The notes: generated by a model from the letters alone, not told the origin. Numbered from the stretch's first letter, positions 48,516 through 61,050 are shown. The stretch: 64,000 nucleotides of DNA from Puffinus mauretanicus (GCA_023333565.1 JAJKFH010003504.1:3558005-3622004), one strand, 5' to 3'. Numbers and translations: made by a program.

Positions 48516-50640
48516 ATATTCGATACAGTGCTTCACATCCTAAAGCAGGGTCTCCTGAAAGAGGAATTATCAGGATAACAAGAGGTCATTACTGCTGTTT
48601 CTCAATAATCAGTCTGGGCGCCAAGCCTATTTAATGCTTTCATTTTGCTGTTGCCCTGTATCCTGCTAAATTCAGCATTGCCATTGCTAATAAAAGGCCA
48701 CAGGGTTCATCCTATGTCTGCAAGGCCTCACAACTTGCCAGGCTTTGTTCAGACGTGTCTTGGCTTGCCTAAAGTTTTGCTTTATCTTGTTCAGCTGTAA
48801 CAGCATTTTTTCTAGTGACCATGGTAGCTATTGCCTGATTTGTTTCTTTGTAATAATAATGTGGTAAAGCCATAATTTTTTGTACAGACAATACTTATTC
48901 TGTACTAAATTAAATATTTATGACCCCAGGATAATGATGCATGTACAGGAAAACAAGCCTGGTATGATAACAGAGGCCTTGAGAATGGGGACACGGGATG
49001 TGGTGTCGACAGGCAGGGGGTGATTGGAGAAGGGACACACCTTGGCACTGGAGACCCCCAAGGCTATAAACAACTCACCAGTGGTCCATTAAAGAGATGC
49101 ACACCTGGAGCTGGACAAAACAGGTTTAGGGGTAACAAGAAGACCAAAGAAGTAGTCTTTTGACTTAAGTCTCATTGATAGCTGAAATTGTCATCTGTTA
49201 TCCTGGGCATTGATCTAGAAAAGCTCTTAAGCCTATTCCTAACTTGAAAGAGCGCTAATGGAAATCAAAGCTTAAAGCAAGCAGGATTTAAGCAGAAGTT
49301 TAAGTAGCTTGCTGAACTGAATGGGTTGTTTATATAAAAATATTGCAGCTCTGTGAAGCTGAACAAAGTTTTCCAGTTCCCTCATGATGAAGTAATATTC
49401 CAAATACAAGAAGAATTATGTTCTCAAAATGTATGTATAGCTGTGAACACAAGATTATAAATACTTTCTTATTTACTAGGTTAATGATCTGTCTTCACAG
49501 TTACACTCTTTGCTACATACCTACTTAAAATTTTATGGTCTCAGTCTAAATGTTTATGATTTAAAAATCACATGCTTAAAATAGTAGTGCCAAGGACAAG
49601 CCAGTGCCTTAGAGAAACTCAGTCTCAAATGAGCTTTTTTCCTGAGGATTCATTGATTTGTATAGATTGTGGGTTTTTTCTTTTGAAAACGGGCTGTTCT
49701 CTCCCCCAGCCTCTATAGTACAGATGTGTAGCTTCACGAGGCTGAATCGTGCTCTTGAGCCAGGTACAGCCCCGGTGAAATGCTACTAAAGTTAGCATCT
49801 AGTGGGGTGAATTGCATTTAAATGAGATGAGAATCCAACTGATTTCAGTAGTTCTGATTTACTGGAAACAAGAGCAATCAGGCTGCAGTTTCTAAATCTT
49901 CTCCTCATGAAGATAAGCATCAATCTGTCTCTTGTGCTCAGACACAGAGAGTTCAGTACAAGTCCTCAGCTGGCACGAACTAGCACAACTATGTCAAAAC
50001 TCCCAGGCAGAGCCCTCCCAATTTGTACCTGCTGAGAGCCAGTTCCAGAGGCACTAATGTCCTGTGATGACAAATGAGACCTCAGGTCTATTAGGCTGTT
50101 TCATTGCTGGTTGTCCTAGCTGTAAATTCAGCTGTTATGGGATTGGAACGGCGGTGGGTGGGGAGGGAATTGGGCAATATGACATCCTTTGGGGCTTTTT
50201 CCTGGCTGATAAAGTACTGCCATTTCCCATGTGGGTGTAATTATACGGTGCTAACCTTTGAGCTGTGTCTGGTAATCCTCTACCAACATTAGAAGACATT
50301 CCCATTTTGGGCACATCTTGGTCTTCTGACATCCCGGATGACACACTTTCAGTGCACCAGTCACTAATGGGTTGGCAACGAACAAAAAGCAGGAGAACTC
50401 ATCTATTTCAGGCCAAGCAGTGAGAAGTGGATGAATTCTGTATAGCCCATATTAAAAACAGGTCACCTCTTATTAACTGTGTTTGACTACATTACTTGCA
50501 CTACGATTCTTCTCCCACTCTCGGAAATATCTATTTCTGCCTGTAGTTATCAGCTGCATAAAGTAAAGAAGAATAAAAGCACGGAAAAATCTAACCAGAA
50601 ATTAAGAGGATCTTTTATTACCACTGGCAAAATCTCACGG
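48516..50640. other. Non-coding stretch
   Basis: About 2.1 kb without a gene. A 7-bp inverted repeat, GTACAGA ... TCTGTAC, spans 48882-48905. The moderately GC-rich stretch at about 48950-49130 looks different from its surroundings and might be an old repeat, but I could not place it. Confidence 0.45.
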
Positions 50641-50730
50641 CCATCAAATGACCGGATCTGGGCAGGGAGCTGGGCCAGATGACCTCCCATGATCCCTTCC
50701 AAACTACATTATTCTGTGATTCCCTGACAG
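50641..50730 (+). mobile_element. CR1 3'-tip fragment
   Basis: About 90 bp of the form 'gggagctgggccagatgacc', then 'catgatcccttccaaacta', then 'attattctgtgattc'. This is the sense reading of the last bases of an avian CR1 with a decayed octamer tail. Confidence 0.8.
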
Positions 50731-53700
50731 CAGAACCTCCTTCTGTTGTACAACTGCGTAATAAAAGATCATCTTTAATCCAAAAAAACCCTCATTATCT
50801 GATCCAAAACCCACGTGCTTACAGTTAAAATGAAGTATCCTTTAGAATGAACAGGGCCAGACAAGACATGGTGGACACTGAATGAAAGAGGAAGCAAAAG
50901 AAAGACATTGAACAGCTTTGCCTAATGTCATAGAAGAGGCTGAAAGCAGAAATGGAAATAAAACACCATGCACAAGTCAGAATAAAGAAGGAAATGGGAG
51001 TTTGAATCACTAAATCAAGGAAGATTGAGGAACATGATTGCTGAGGAGGGAAGGTTTCCAGAAATAGCACTCTGCATGCAACAATTATTCCCTAATGCTG
51101 CCTTCCAGACATGTGTCCAAAATCCCCTTAAAATCCCCATCGCCCCTGGAACAAGAGCTGTGTCATCATGACTAATGGTGGCTCAAGACCTGGCCACGTG
51201 CTGCAGAAACTCACAGACAGGCCTGACTGTGGGGAAAACCCACCCGACCGCTCGCCAAGCCATAAGGGGAGAAAGGGGCCCACGTTTTGCTCATTTGAAG
51301 ATCTCCACTCAGGAATTTGTCTTCTCTTTCTTTAAAGCAGGATACTGAGGATAGTTGGCCTGGGGACCACGTCCACGTTGATAAACAGAGGAGGAGCCGT
51401 GCCTGGTCCCTGGGGCTCCTCTTCCAGCAGCAGAGACATGCCCGGGAAGGCCACACAGCAGCAGGGTTATCACCATACAGCTACATTTCCATAATATCCA
51501 AGAGCCCCAGCAGCCCACTCAAAGACGCTCATCCCCACCACTGCCCTGGGGAAGCCCCACGCCTCCCAACACCGACCGCAGCACAAGGCAGGCTGGATTT
51601 TAGGACAACACGCAGTATGAACGTTTTGAAGCTACTCGAGGCGCTGGTAGGCCTGCATCTCTGGCTTGCCTCGTCTCCACGGGTGCTACACTGTGGGTGA
51701 CCAGTGGCCATCATACGGGTTTCCAGAGCAGAAGGTGATGGGAGGTGGTGCGTCATGGACGGGCTCTCCCTTGGGGATGCCAGGACCCTGCCTGTGGGAC
51801 AAGCAGCAGACCAGGGTGGGTAAAGCTTGGCAGGAGCATTGCCTAGGAGAAGTCTGCTGAACCATTTTTCTCGGTCCTGCAGCTCATCTGAGCTGACTTC
51901 ACAGCCTCCTCAATACACTGGCCTCCTGCCTTCTCCTCTCCCCAACAGCCTCTCTTCTGGTTCCACCACCACCCAGGATAGAGCCCTCCAAGCTCCAAAA
52001 TGCAGCAGGAGCCAAGGAGGACAGGGAGAAGGAAGACCAAAGATGTCACATGGAGAGCTGTCGACTTGGGCCACTTCTATTTCATGATGTGAACATGTTC
52101 AGTGTTGCTGCTTGCCCAGGTACCTATAATAAATATCTCATTTAACCTGATTTTTTTAAAAAAGTCGTTGACCAAAATCTCTTCTATATCCAGTTTTCTG
52201 ATGAAAAATTAACATCTCCTGGGGAAAAAAAAAGTGCAAAAATATGGCTTTTAAAAAAATTGTTTCAGCGGAAAAAATGAAAGGACAGCTGGAGCCCTTC
52301 CAAAGAGGAACGGGAAGCAGGGCAAGTCAGGGAGCCTTGTGCAGCCTCCCGAGGCCCAGAGACTCTGCAGGACTCCGCTGTCCCCATGAGCCAGGGGATG
52401 CTCTCCTCCACTGTCCTCTGTTACCCTCCCACCTGCTGCAGAGGAAGAGCATTTCTTCCCTAAACCTTTACACAGAGACATACATCAAAAACTTCAAAAC
52501 AAAGCCAATGCAATGAAAAAATCCATACCTCAATTCTGCAAGTTGGAAGTTGTTCTGCTTTCTGGCAGGGGGTAACTTAGGTTTCTCCTTTTCCACCTGC
52601 AGCCTAAGGAAGCGAGTGAGGATGCCTGTAACGGGCTAATTTGGACAAGTGGGCTCAGCTGCTCTTTGAGCCCACGCGCTCCCAGACCGGGTTGCTGTAA
52701 CCTGGTACTTGGGGTCTTCTCAGAATAGATGCTGCTGACAGCAACTGGCACAGAGTATCCCAGCTCACATTCCCACGGGAACTAGGAAATAATATCTTTC
52801 CAATTATTTCCAGACCATATTGGCTTTTAATCTGGTTATTCAGTGATTAAAAAAAAAACATAAGTTCTTCTGCAGGCTTTGATTTGTCTCAGTGTCAGGG
52901 CTGCTGAACATTTGTCCAAACTGATTGGCACCTATAAAAATACAAATTACTCTCCTGTTTCTCCCCTCTCTGTCATCAGCAAGCTTGCTTACTTCTGGCC
53001 TGTCTGGTCTTGCCTTCCAAACACAGGGAGCAAAGGATTGCTCCATTTCTATTTCATTTCTGTCAGCTATTTCCACTTCTTTCTTCTTTTCCTTCCTCCT
53101 CCACAATGTTCTGAAGAATCTTCTAAGCATTTCCAATTGTGTGTAATGGTTTTGGGATATTTCACTGGTCGGCTGCTTGGCTTGAGACCCCTTCAGGGAG
53201 TCTGATCTCTAAGATGCGAGGAATCAGCACTAACTACTCCATTGGTTTTATGAAAGGTCACCCTGGGATTTTGTAGGAATCCATAAAGGAAAACTTCCAG
53301 AGGTTTGGGGAGGCAGATCTTGCATTTTGCTTGTTGGTTTTTTCCCTAATATAAGTTCAGCTCCATGAAAGCCTTTTGCTCATCAGCTGCACAATTATGA
53401 AGGAGGTAGAGGCAGCACAGATTGTCACAGACTCTTTCCAATGACTTCTCCCACCTTAGCTCTCGATATGTTCTGACTTTGAGGGTGCAGATAATTCCCT
53501 AGGATGGGTATAATCTCTGATGCTCCTGGCAAAAATTGCAAAAGAGCCTCCACCCTCTAAATTAGCCTCTAAACGTTATCTAAATCTCGTTTGGTGCCTT
53601 AAAACCCAAAGGCGCAACCTCTGTCTCAGGGATTTTGTAAGTTCTACTACAGAAGGAGACTGGGCACAAAGTGGCTCTGGGTTGGAAAGTCTGGGAGTAA

Positions 53701-53749
53701 GTACACTCAGCAAATGCAGTGTGGGACCAGGATGAAATTCTTGGTGGTA
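50731..53749. other. Non-coding stretch
   Basis: About 3 kb, somewhat GC-richer at 51.2-52.5 kb. Open frames overlap on both strands without a domain. One minus-strand frame at 53136-52840 begins with a basic run (RRFFRTLWRRKEKKK) but matches nothing I know. Confidence 0.5.
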
Positions 53750-54236
53750 CTCAAGTTTGCCTTGTCCCATGCACCCAGCTGTGTCCCCGCTGGGCTCTGT
53801 GACCCAGGGCCGTACCCCCGCAGCTGCTCAGCAGATCGGGTCACTTCAGCCAGCTGTGTCTGGTCCCTGGAGGGATGGACCAGACCACAGCCATGTCCTG
53901 CAAAGGGCCCAGCTTATGCAGAGTGCGGGAGAGGCAGCGGTGGGAGCCTCAGGCTTTTCACATGAGCATCAGCAGGTCCATGGTGGTGGGTCCGAGCCCG
54001 CGCTTACACCATGGGGAGCAGTCCCCAGGGAAGGACATGGGTGTGGCTTAGCACTCTGCTATGGTGACGCAAGGGGAGGACTTGTTGTACCAAAACCTTA
54101 CAATGAAGTGCAGCGTAGCAGATCCAGACCTCGGAAATATTTCTTGGGTACTTCTGTTCTTGTGTGAACTCCAGCTGGGGTTCATCCTTTTTCATCCTCT
54201 TGCCGCCAGGCAGAAGGAGGAGACCCAGGCAACTGA

Positions 54237-54959
54237 GGGGAATGGACACAGGTCCCTGCTCAGGGTGCCAGGCGAACCCCCGCCCGGCCTCCCTCACCTC
54301 AACCTTCCCAGTTGCCCCTACACAACAGATACGGGGCTCTGGAACTTGAGGACCAGACGAACGAGGACGAAGATGAAGGCCCATCCAGGGGGTTGCCCGA
54401 GGCGAGGCAGCCAGCCCCACAAATTACGACTGCCTCTGCTAAGAAAAAAAGGAGGGTAATTGCCGTAGGTGATTCCCTTCTGAGGGAGACGGAGGGCCCA
54501 ATTTGTCGGCCAGACCCATCCCACAGGGAAGTCTGCTGCCTCCCTGGGGCCCGGGTGAAGGACGTTACTAGGAAGCTCCCTGGTCTGGTACAGCCCTCCG
54601 ATCACTACCCACTACTGGTTATACAGGCTGGCAGTGAGGAGGTTGCAGAGAGAAGTCCCGAAGGGATCAAAAGGGACTTCAGGGCACTGGGGTGACTGGT
54701 GGGAGGATCGGGAGCACAGGTGGTGTTTTCCTCGATCCCTTCAGTGGCAGGGAGGAATACTGAAGGGAACAGGAAAACTCATCGGATCAACACGTGGCTT
54801 AGGGGCTGGTGCCATCAGCAGAATTTTGGCTTCTTTGACCACGGGGAGGTTTACACGGCACCGGGCCTGCTGGCGACGGACGGAGTTCAGCTGTCTCGCA
54901 GGGGGAAAAGGATTCTCGCGTATGAGTTGGCGGGGCTCATCGAGAGGGCTTTAAACTAG
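54237..54959 (+). pseudogene. CR1 ORF1 protein (SGNH-hydrolase-like), one internal stop
   Basis: One frame carries the ORF1 product across 54237-54959, broken by a single TGA at 54693-54695 and preceded by another TGA at 54234-54236. Blocks in order are QLPLHNRYGALELED, a basic stretch KKKRRVIAVGDSLLR with the GDS nucleophile motif (54468-54476), REVCCLPGARVKDVTRKL, a YPLLVIQAGSEEV block, then GSGAQVVFSSIPSVAG, WLRGWCHQQNFGFFDHG, DGVQLSRRGKRIL and LIERALN. SGNH hydrolases use Ser (GDS) and a late Asp-x-x-His pair. Here the expected His is Gln (codon CAG, 54888-54890), whereas the older copy at 46.1 kb reads DGIH. The role in CR1 is thought to be RNA or lipid related and is not settled. ORF2 follows about 60 bases downstream. 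Confidence 0.88.
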
Positions 54960-55021
54960 ATTCGAAGGGGGAAGGGGATAAAACCAGGCTCACTAGAGAA
55001 GAGCCTAGGGGCGGCACGCCA

Positions 55022-57817
55022 ATGTCGGGGGAGAAATCGGCAGCCCAGCTCAAGTGCATCTATACCAATGCACGCAGCATGGGCGGCAAACAGGAGGAGC
55101 TGGAAGCCATTGTGCAGCGGGGTAGCTAAGACTTAGTCGCCATCACTGAAACATGGTGGGACGAGTCTGATGATTGGAGTGCTGCAATGGATGGCTATAA
55201 GCTCTTCAGAAGGGACAGGCGAGGAAGGAGAGGCGGTGGGGTAGCCCTGTATGTCAGGGAGTGCTTTGACTGTCTAGAGCTCAATGGTAGTGATGACGAG
55301 GTCGAGTGCCTGTGGGTAAGGATGAGGGGGAAGGCCAACAAGGCAGATATCCTGCTGGGAGTCTGTGGTAGACCACCTAGCCAGGATGAGGAGGCAGACG
55401 AAATATTCTACAAGAGGTTGGCAGAAGTCTCCCAGTCGCTAGCCCTTGTTCTTGTGGGGGACTTCAACTTTCCGGACGTCTGCTGGCAATACCACACGGC
55501 AGAGAGGAAACAGTCGAGGAGGTTCCTGGAGTGTGTGGAGGATAACTTCCTGACGCAGCTGGTAAGCGAGCCCACCAGGGGAGGTGCCTCGCTTGACCTG
55601 CTGTTCACAAACAGAGAAGGGCTGGTGGGAGATGTGGTGGTCGGAGGCCGGCTTGGGCTTAGCGACCATGAAATGGTAGAATTCTCGATACTTGGTGAAG
55701 TAAAGAGGGGGGGCAGCAAAACCGCTACCATGGACTTCCAGATGGCAGACTTTGGCCTGCTCAGGACGCTGGTCGAGAGGGTCCCTTGGGAGACAGTCCT
55801 GAAGGGCAAAGGGGTCCAGGAAGGCTGGATGTTCTTCAAGAAGGAGGTCTTAAAGGCGCAGGAGCGGGCTGTCCCCATGTGCCGCAAGAAGAACGGGCGG
55901 GGAAGGCGACCGGCCTGGCTGAACGGGGAGCTCTGGCTGGGACTCCGGAAAAAAAGGAGATTTTATCACTTGTGGAAGAAGGGGCAGGCAAGTCAAGAAC
56001 AGTACAGGGATCTCGTTAGATCGTGCAGAGAGGAAATTAGAAAGGCAAAAGCCCGGCTAGAACTCAACCTGGCCACTGTCGTGAGAGACAACAAAAAATG
56101 CTTTTACAAGTATATTAATGACAAAAGGAGAGCCAAGGAGAATCTTCATCCTCTATTGGATGCGGGGGGGAACGTTGCCACCAGGGATGAGGATAAGGCT
56201 GAGGTACTCAATGCCTTCTTTGCCTCAGTCTTTAGCAGTCAGAGCAGTTATCCTCAGGGTACTCAGCCCCCTGAGCTGGAAGACAAGGACGACGAGCAGG
56301 ATAGACCCCCCATAATCCATGAGGAAGAAGTTAATGAGCTGCTACGCCACCTGGACGCTCACAAGTCTATGGGGCCGGATGGGATCCACCCGAGGGTGCT
56401 GAGGGAGCTGGCGGAGGAGCTTGCCGAGCCGCTCTCCATCATTTACCAGCAGTCCTGGTTAACTGGGGAGGTCCCGGACGACTGGAGGCTCGCCAATGTG
56501 ACGCCCATCTATAAGAAGGGCCGGAAGGAGGATCCGGGGAACTACAGGCCGGTCAGCCTGACCTCGGTGCCGGGGAAGATCATGGAGCGGTTCGTTTTGA
56601 GGGCGCTCACGAGCCATGTCTAGGACAACCAGGGAATCAGGCCCAGCCAGCATGGGTTCATGGAAGGCAGGTCCTGCTTGACCAACCTGATCTCCTTCTA
56701 TGACCAGGTGACCCGCCTCGTGGATGAGGGAAAGGCTGTGGATGTGGTCTACCTGGACTTCAGTAAGGCCTTTGACACTGTCTCCCACGGCATTCTCCTA
56801 GAGAAGCTGGCGGCTCACGGCCTAGACAGGTACACACTTCTCTGGGTAAAAAACTGGCTGGACGGCCAAGCCCAGAGAGTTGTGGTCAACGGAGTTAAAT
56901 CCAGTTGGCGGCCGGTCACGAGCGGTGTTCCCCAGGGCTCAGTACTGGGGCCGGTCCTGTTCAATATCTTTATCAACGATCTGGACGAGGGGATCGAGTG
57001 CTCCCTCAGTAAGTTTGCAGATGACACCAAGCTGGGCGGGAGTGTTGATCTGCTCAAGGGTGGGAAGGCTCTGCAGAGGGACCTGGACAGGCTGGATCGA
57101 TGGGCTGAGGCCAACTGTATGAGGTTCAACAAGGCCAAGTGCCGGGTCCTGCACTTGGGTCACAACAACCCCATGGCAACGCTACAGGCTTGGGCAAGAG
57201 TAGCTGGAAAGCTGCCCGGAGGAAAAGGACCTGGGGGTGCTGATTGACAGCCGGCTGAACATGAGCTGGCAGTGTGCCCAGGTGGCCAAGAAGGCCAATG
57301 CCATCCTGGCCTGTATCAGAAATAGTGTGGCCAGCAGGAGCAGGGAGGTGATCGTGCCCCTGTACTGGGCACTGGTGAGGCCGCACCTCGAATACTGTGT
57401 TCAGTTCTGGGCCCCTCACTACAAGAAGGACATGGAGGTGCTGGAGAGTGTCCAGAGGAGGGCAACGAAGCTGGTGAAGGGCCTGGAGCACAAGTCTTAT
57501 GAGGAGCGGCTGAGGGAACTGGGGTTGTTTAGTCTGGAGAAGAGGAGGCTGAGGGGAGACCTCATCACGCTCTACAACTACCTGAAAGGAGGTTGTAGTG
57601 AGGTGGGTGTTGGTCTCTTCTCCCAAGTAACTAGCTATAGGACAAGAGGAAATGGCCTCAAGTTGCGCCAGGGGAGGTTTGGATTGGACATTAAGAGAAA
57701 TTTCTTTACTGAAAGAGTGGTCAGGCCTTGGAACAGGCTGCCAGGGAAGTGGTAGAGTCACCATCCCTGGAGGTATTTAAAAGACGTGTAGATGAGGCCC
57801 TTAGGGACATGGTGTAG
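55022..57817 (+). pseudogene. CR1 ORF2: APE-type endonuclease and reverse transcriptase, broken
   Basis: About 930 codons of the CR1 replicase can be followed from an ATG at 55022 to TAG at 57815-57817. Endonuclease blocks: LKCIYTNARSMG, LVAITETWWDES, LVLVGDFNFPDVCW (GDFN 55458-55469), LLFTNREGL and LSDHEM (SDH 55661-55669); all catalytic positions look intact. Reverse transcriptase blocks: [64 protein letters not shown] and FADDTKLGG (catalytic Asp pair 57020-57025), then the C-terminal region shared with the 11-kb copy. Disablements seen are TAA 55127-55129, TAG 56621-56623, a one-base insertion near 57174, TAG 57201-57203 and a one-base loss near 57741. The longest uninterrupted part is 55187-56623. 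Confidence 0.93.
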
Positions 57818-57881
57818 GGGGCATGGTGTGTTGGATTGACGGTTGGACTCGATGATCTTAAAGGTCTTTTCCAACCTTACT

Positions 57882-57921
57882 GATTCTATGATTCTATGAT
57901 TCTATGATTCTATGATTCTAT
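57882..57921 (+). repeat. CR1 3' terminal octamer array
   Basis: Five perfect tandem copies of GATTCTAT, against three in the 11-kb copy. Length variation here is usual for CR1 tails. Confidence 0.97.
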
Positions 57922-60399
57922 CCTGCAAAAGTAAAAGACAACTCCTCTCTCTCCTCCCATGATGACGTTATGCCCTTTGGCTCAGTGCATCCCTGCCATG
58001 GGCAACCCAGGGCTCGCAGACCCGGGTGGGGGGGCTCACCTCCATCTAGGGGGTGCAGGGAGCCGAAATGTGGCACTCACTGCACTGAAAAACACCCCAA
58101 AATCAAACCCGCCAGCACCCACCGGCACCCTGGTACCTGCCGTGTGGGGAAACCATGCCGGTGGGAGCCCCTGTCCTGCCCTCCGTTCATCAACAAACTG
58201 CAACCAGGCCAGTCATTTGAAAATGAACTAACACAGACATCAGATTAGATCTCTGGTTTTTGGGGTGTGTTATCAACAGTTGCAAATCATGAGGTTTTTA
58301 TGGTCATCACAGAATGAGCGTGAAGGTTTCTGAAGAGATGGGTGGGCTTTGGGTCAGGCTTAAGCACTGGATGGGATCCAGGTCCCCCTGGAGTGAAGTC
58401 TTTTGCAGCTGCAGCAGGGGAAGCTGCAGCCAGAGCAAAACCTAACTCATACTCCTTTGCTCACCTAGAGACAACCCAAAAATCAGAAGGTAAAATTTTG
58501 CCCCAGTGAATTAAAAAACTGCAGGACTTCATGCAAAAAATCCTTACTGAAGATAGACTGCTGAGGAGGGACAAGGAAGCATGCATCAGTGTAAGAAATG
58601 AGTCTTGACCATATTTATTTGACAGAGACAATTTAGCTGTATGTTTTTATTTCCTATGGTTCGTTTTCAATAAAAATTTGTAACTTTACCGGAAGAAGAT
58701 TGGTATCAACACTCAGCAGTAGAGACTTTTATAAAGCATTGATGGGAGAGGAATACATACACACTTCATCTCTGTTAAAAATGCACTTCCTTTACATTCT
58801 CTTTTGGTTAAAAAAGAAAAGCCAATGTCCCTTCTCGCTGTCACATCACATGGAATGACATGCAGCAAAACTAAGCAAAGTCAGCAAAGTCCCAAACCTT
58901 TTGTAACCCACGCTGTGGTCATCTGTATGTCTGTATGTGCCTGCGGGTGTATTTTTATATACTCCTAAGCCATCTCACGACATCAGGGCAATTAGGGATG
59001 TGAAGGATTCTTGAGTGAGGAGTTTTGGAAACATGTTTATTGACAGGGAGGTATTTCTCACCTTGCCATCTGAGCACTGCGTGCAGTAAAGAGCCCTCGC
59101 CTTCCATGGGGGAAGGCCAAGCAGAAAGCAGGGCTGGACCTGAGTGTTCAGGACAATCAGGTAGGCAAGGGTCTGTGTGACTGGAGAGTGTGAGCAACCA
59201 AGTCTGTAACAAGAAACTTTATTTTCTTCCGTTCTTTCAACTGGAGCAAACCTTTAAAAGGAGACAAGAGCAAAGGCCAAACCCCACGGCACATTGCAGG
59301 CATCTTGCAGGTTTGAAGAGTGAGCTTCTCCCAGAATTCCTGGATGAGAGATGGGTGATTTCCCCCAGAAAGGGGCAATCTCTCAGACACAGGGATGGGA
59401 GGACAATAGGAGCAGAGATCCCCTGACTGCCTCGAAAGACGATGCCACGTTCATGTGCTGACGTCCCCATCTGTCCTGCAGGAGCAGAGCTGCTCAGGTC
59501 CACCCGTGCTGCCTACCCCTTAATGCTGATCCACTTTTTCATGCATGATCTCAGAGCCTGCTGCACACACTAAAATTAAACCTGTGGAGCAACATTTCCA
59601 CTGCTTCGCGTGCCGCTGCAGAAGGAGGAACCCCAGCCAGTTCACAAGCGACATTAGAAGTGGCAAACGCCTATGAGCAACCCGCAGTCGGTGGCAGCCC
59701 TTCCTCTCCTCTCCAGTCTCTTCTCTAGCCAGGCTGCGCAACTTTTGCTGCCTCCTTAGCACAAAAAGTACTATCTTCCCTGTGGAGTTGAACATGGGCC
59801 CACCCAGCCCATCATTAGCTTTTTGGAAACCTTATATATGTCGGGAGGGGCTGTTTTCCCTCACATGGTAGTGACTTGTTTTCCTCCTTCATTTCTTGAG
59901 CTTAAAAGCATAAAGGTATTTTTATTTAAAGGAGAAGCAGCGAAAGGACGCTGGCGAGAGCAGAGAGGGCTGCTTGGGAAGTCCAAACACCACCAGACCC
60001 AAGTGGTCAGCCATTGCAGTACGTCCTTTCGGCAGGATGAAGATGCCCCTCTGGAAAATGAAAATGCTCCTTCTGTGCTGCAGGAGGCACCTCTGCCCTC
60101 GGCAGCACCTCTAGGAAGGGCTTCTCTGGCCGAGGAGGGAGGGCAGAGGTGCATCTCCTGCCCCGGGACACCCGCCGCAGCAGCCCCCGTGGTGGCCCTG
60201 CCCGGGACACGCTGGCTGCTGTTCCCTGCAGCCTGTGTGCAGCGGGGACCGCGGTTAAGCACGGCTCTGTTAGCAAAATAAACGTAAGCCTGTGAACTTC
60301 CCAGTGAATTCGCGGTGATTTCCAGAGAGCAGATGGAGGGGTGAGCGAGAGGAAACGGGCACATCCATCTTCGCTCCGCACTCATCCGGTTTCCTCCCC
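57922..60399. other. Non-coding stretch
   Basis: About 2.5 kb. It includes a GC-rich patch with a G-run near 58023-58032 and another GC-rich patch at about 60080-60260. The long overlapping open frames on both strands at 59.8-60.4 kb reflect GC-rich composition; none has a domain I recognise. Confidence 0.5.
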
Positions 60400-61050
60400 T
60401 GCTTTGTCCGCGTAGTAAATTATGGAGGTTAAAGCTATAAAATGCATATCACCCTGTCTAATCCTGGCCCTTGACAAAGCAGCGCTGCTCCCTCCTAGAA
60501 TGATTGCCCACAAGGGAAACATGTTTATATCCATTACTGGCTCGGGCAATTAATTTGCAGCCGTGCTAATGAATCTGAGAGCTCTTTGCCCGATTTCTCC
60601 CTCGCTGCCAGGCGCTCGGCTGTCTGGGCAGAGTCCCTCGCAAGTAATTTCTCTGCATATCTCCCCAGGCCAATAGGAAACTCCATGACTCACTTTCCTC
60701 CCTTGCAACAGCAATAAGCGGTGGCTGGGAATCAGAAACTTCCTGTGAAAACAAAGGGACAAAGCCTTGCCTTGACAAGTCCCATCAGGACTTAAACTTC
60801 TAAATCACAACAAAATCTTTGCAGATCCGCCGGTTAAGGCTGCCGCGTCTCTCTGCTGAGCCCCTCTCGCGGCTTTCTGCTCTGCAGCGAGCACAGCCGC
60901 AGCCCCGGGGCAGTGCCGCGATGCGGGAAGCCCCGTCCCTCCCCATGCATCGATGCTGCGTCCGTACCCGTAAATTGAAGAGTGCCAGGGGACGTCACTG
61001 GGCCAGGAACGGGCGGGCTCTCAGTGCTAATTCATTAGCAAGCTCCTTGG
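60400..61050. promoter_or_regulatory. Candidate regulatory or conserved non-coding element
   Basis: This stretch looks different from the surrounding neutral DNA. It has balanced base composition, few simple runs and many recognisable factor-type motifs packed together: a homeodomain-type CAATTAAT (60547-60554) with GCTAATGAAT nearby, an inverted-CCAAT-type CCAAT (60670-60674) and an AP-1-type TGACTCA (60686-60692). It then passes into a CpG-containing patch at about 60825-61020. No reading frame is convincing. Conservation cannot be judged from one sequence, so this is a suggestion only. Confidence 0.25.

Larger units (their letters stand above)
53750..57921 (+). mobile_element. Near-full-length CR1 LINE
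   Basis: About 4.2 kb, GC-rich relative to its surroundings, with the complete CR1 order. There is a GC-rich 5' region (about 53750-54236), ORF1 (to 54959), a short spacer, ORF2 (about 55022-57817) and a short 3' UTR. It ends in five perfect GATTCTAT octamers (57882-57921). Full-length avian CR1 is about 4.5 kb, so little or nothing is missing; the exact 5' end cannot be fixed by eye. CR1 is a non-LTR retrotransposon that copies itself by target-primed reverse transcription. This copy carries a few point disablements in each ORF and is not autonomous, but it is by far the best-preserved element in the window. Confidence 0.93.

Noticed and set aside
52840..53136. Minus-strand 98-codon frame beginning with a basic run (RRFFRTLWRRKEKKK)
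   Set aside because: No recognisable family, purine-rich composition, an open frame also on the opposite strand, and no convincing splice context.
57126..57764. Long antisense open frame (212 codons) over the CR1 3' end, with a similar 189-codon one at 10941-11510
   Set aside because: Both are mirror images of the CR1 ORF2 coding sequence. Codon bias in the sense frame suppresses stops on the other strand, and the predicted peptides have no domain.
59823..60385. Overlapping 120-175 codon frames on both strands
   Set aside because: GC-rich composition lengthens frames in all directions. The peptides are rich in A, P, R and G with no motif, and no splice or promoter context was found.
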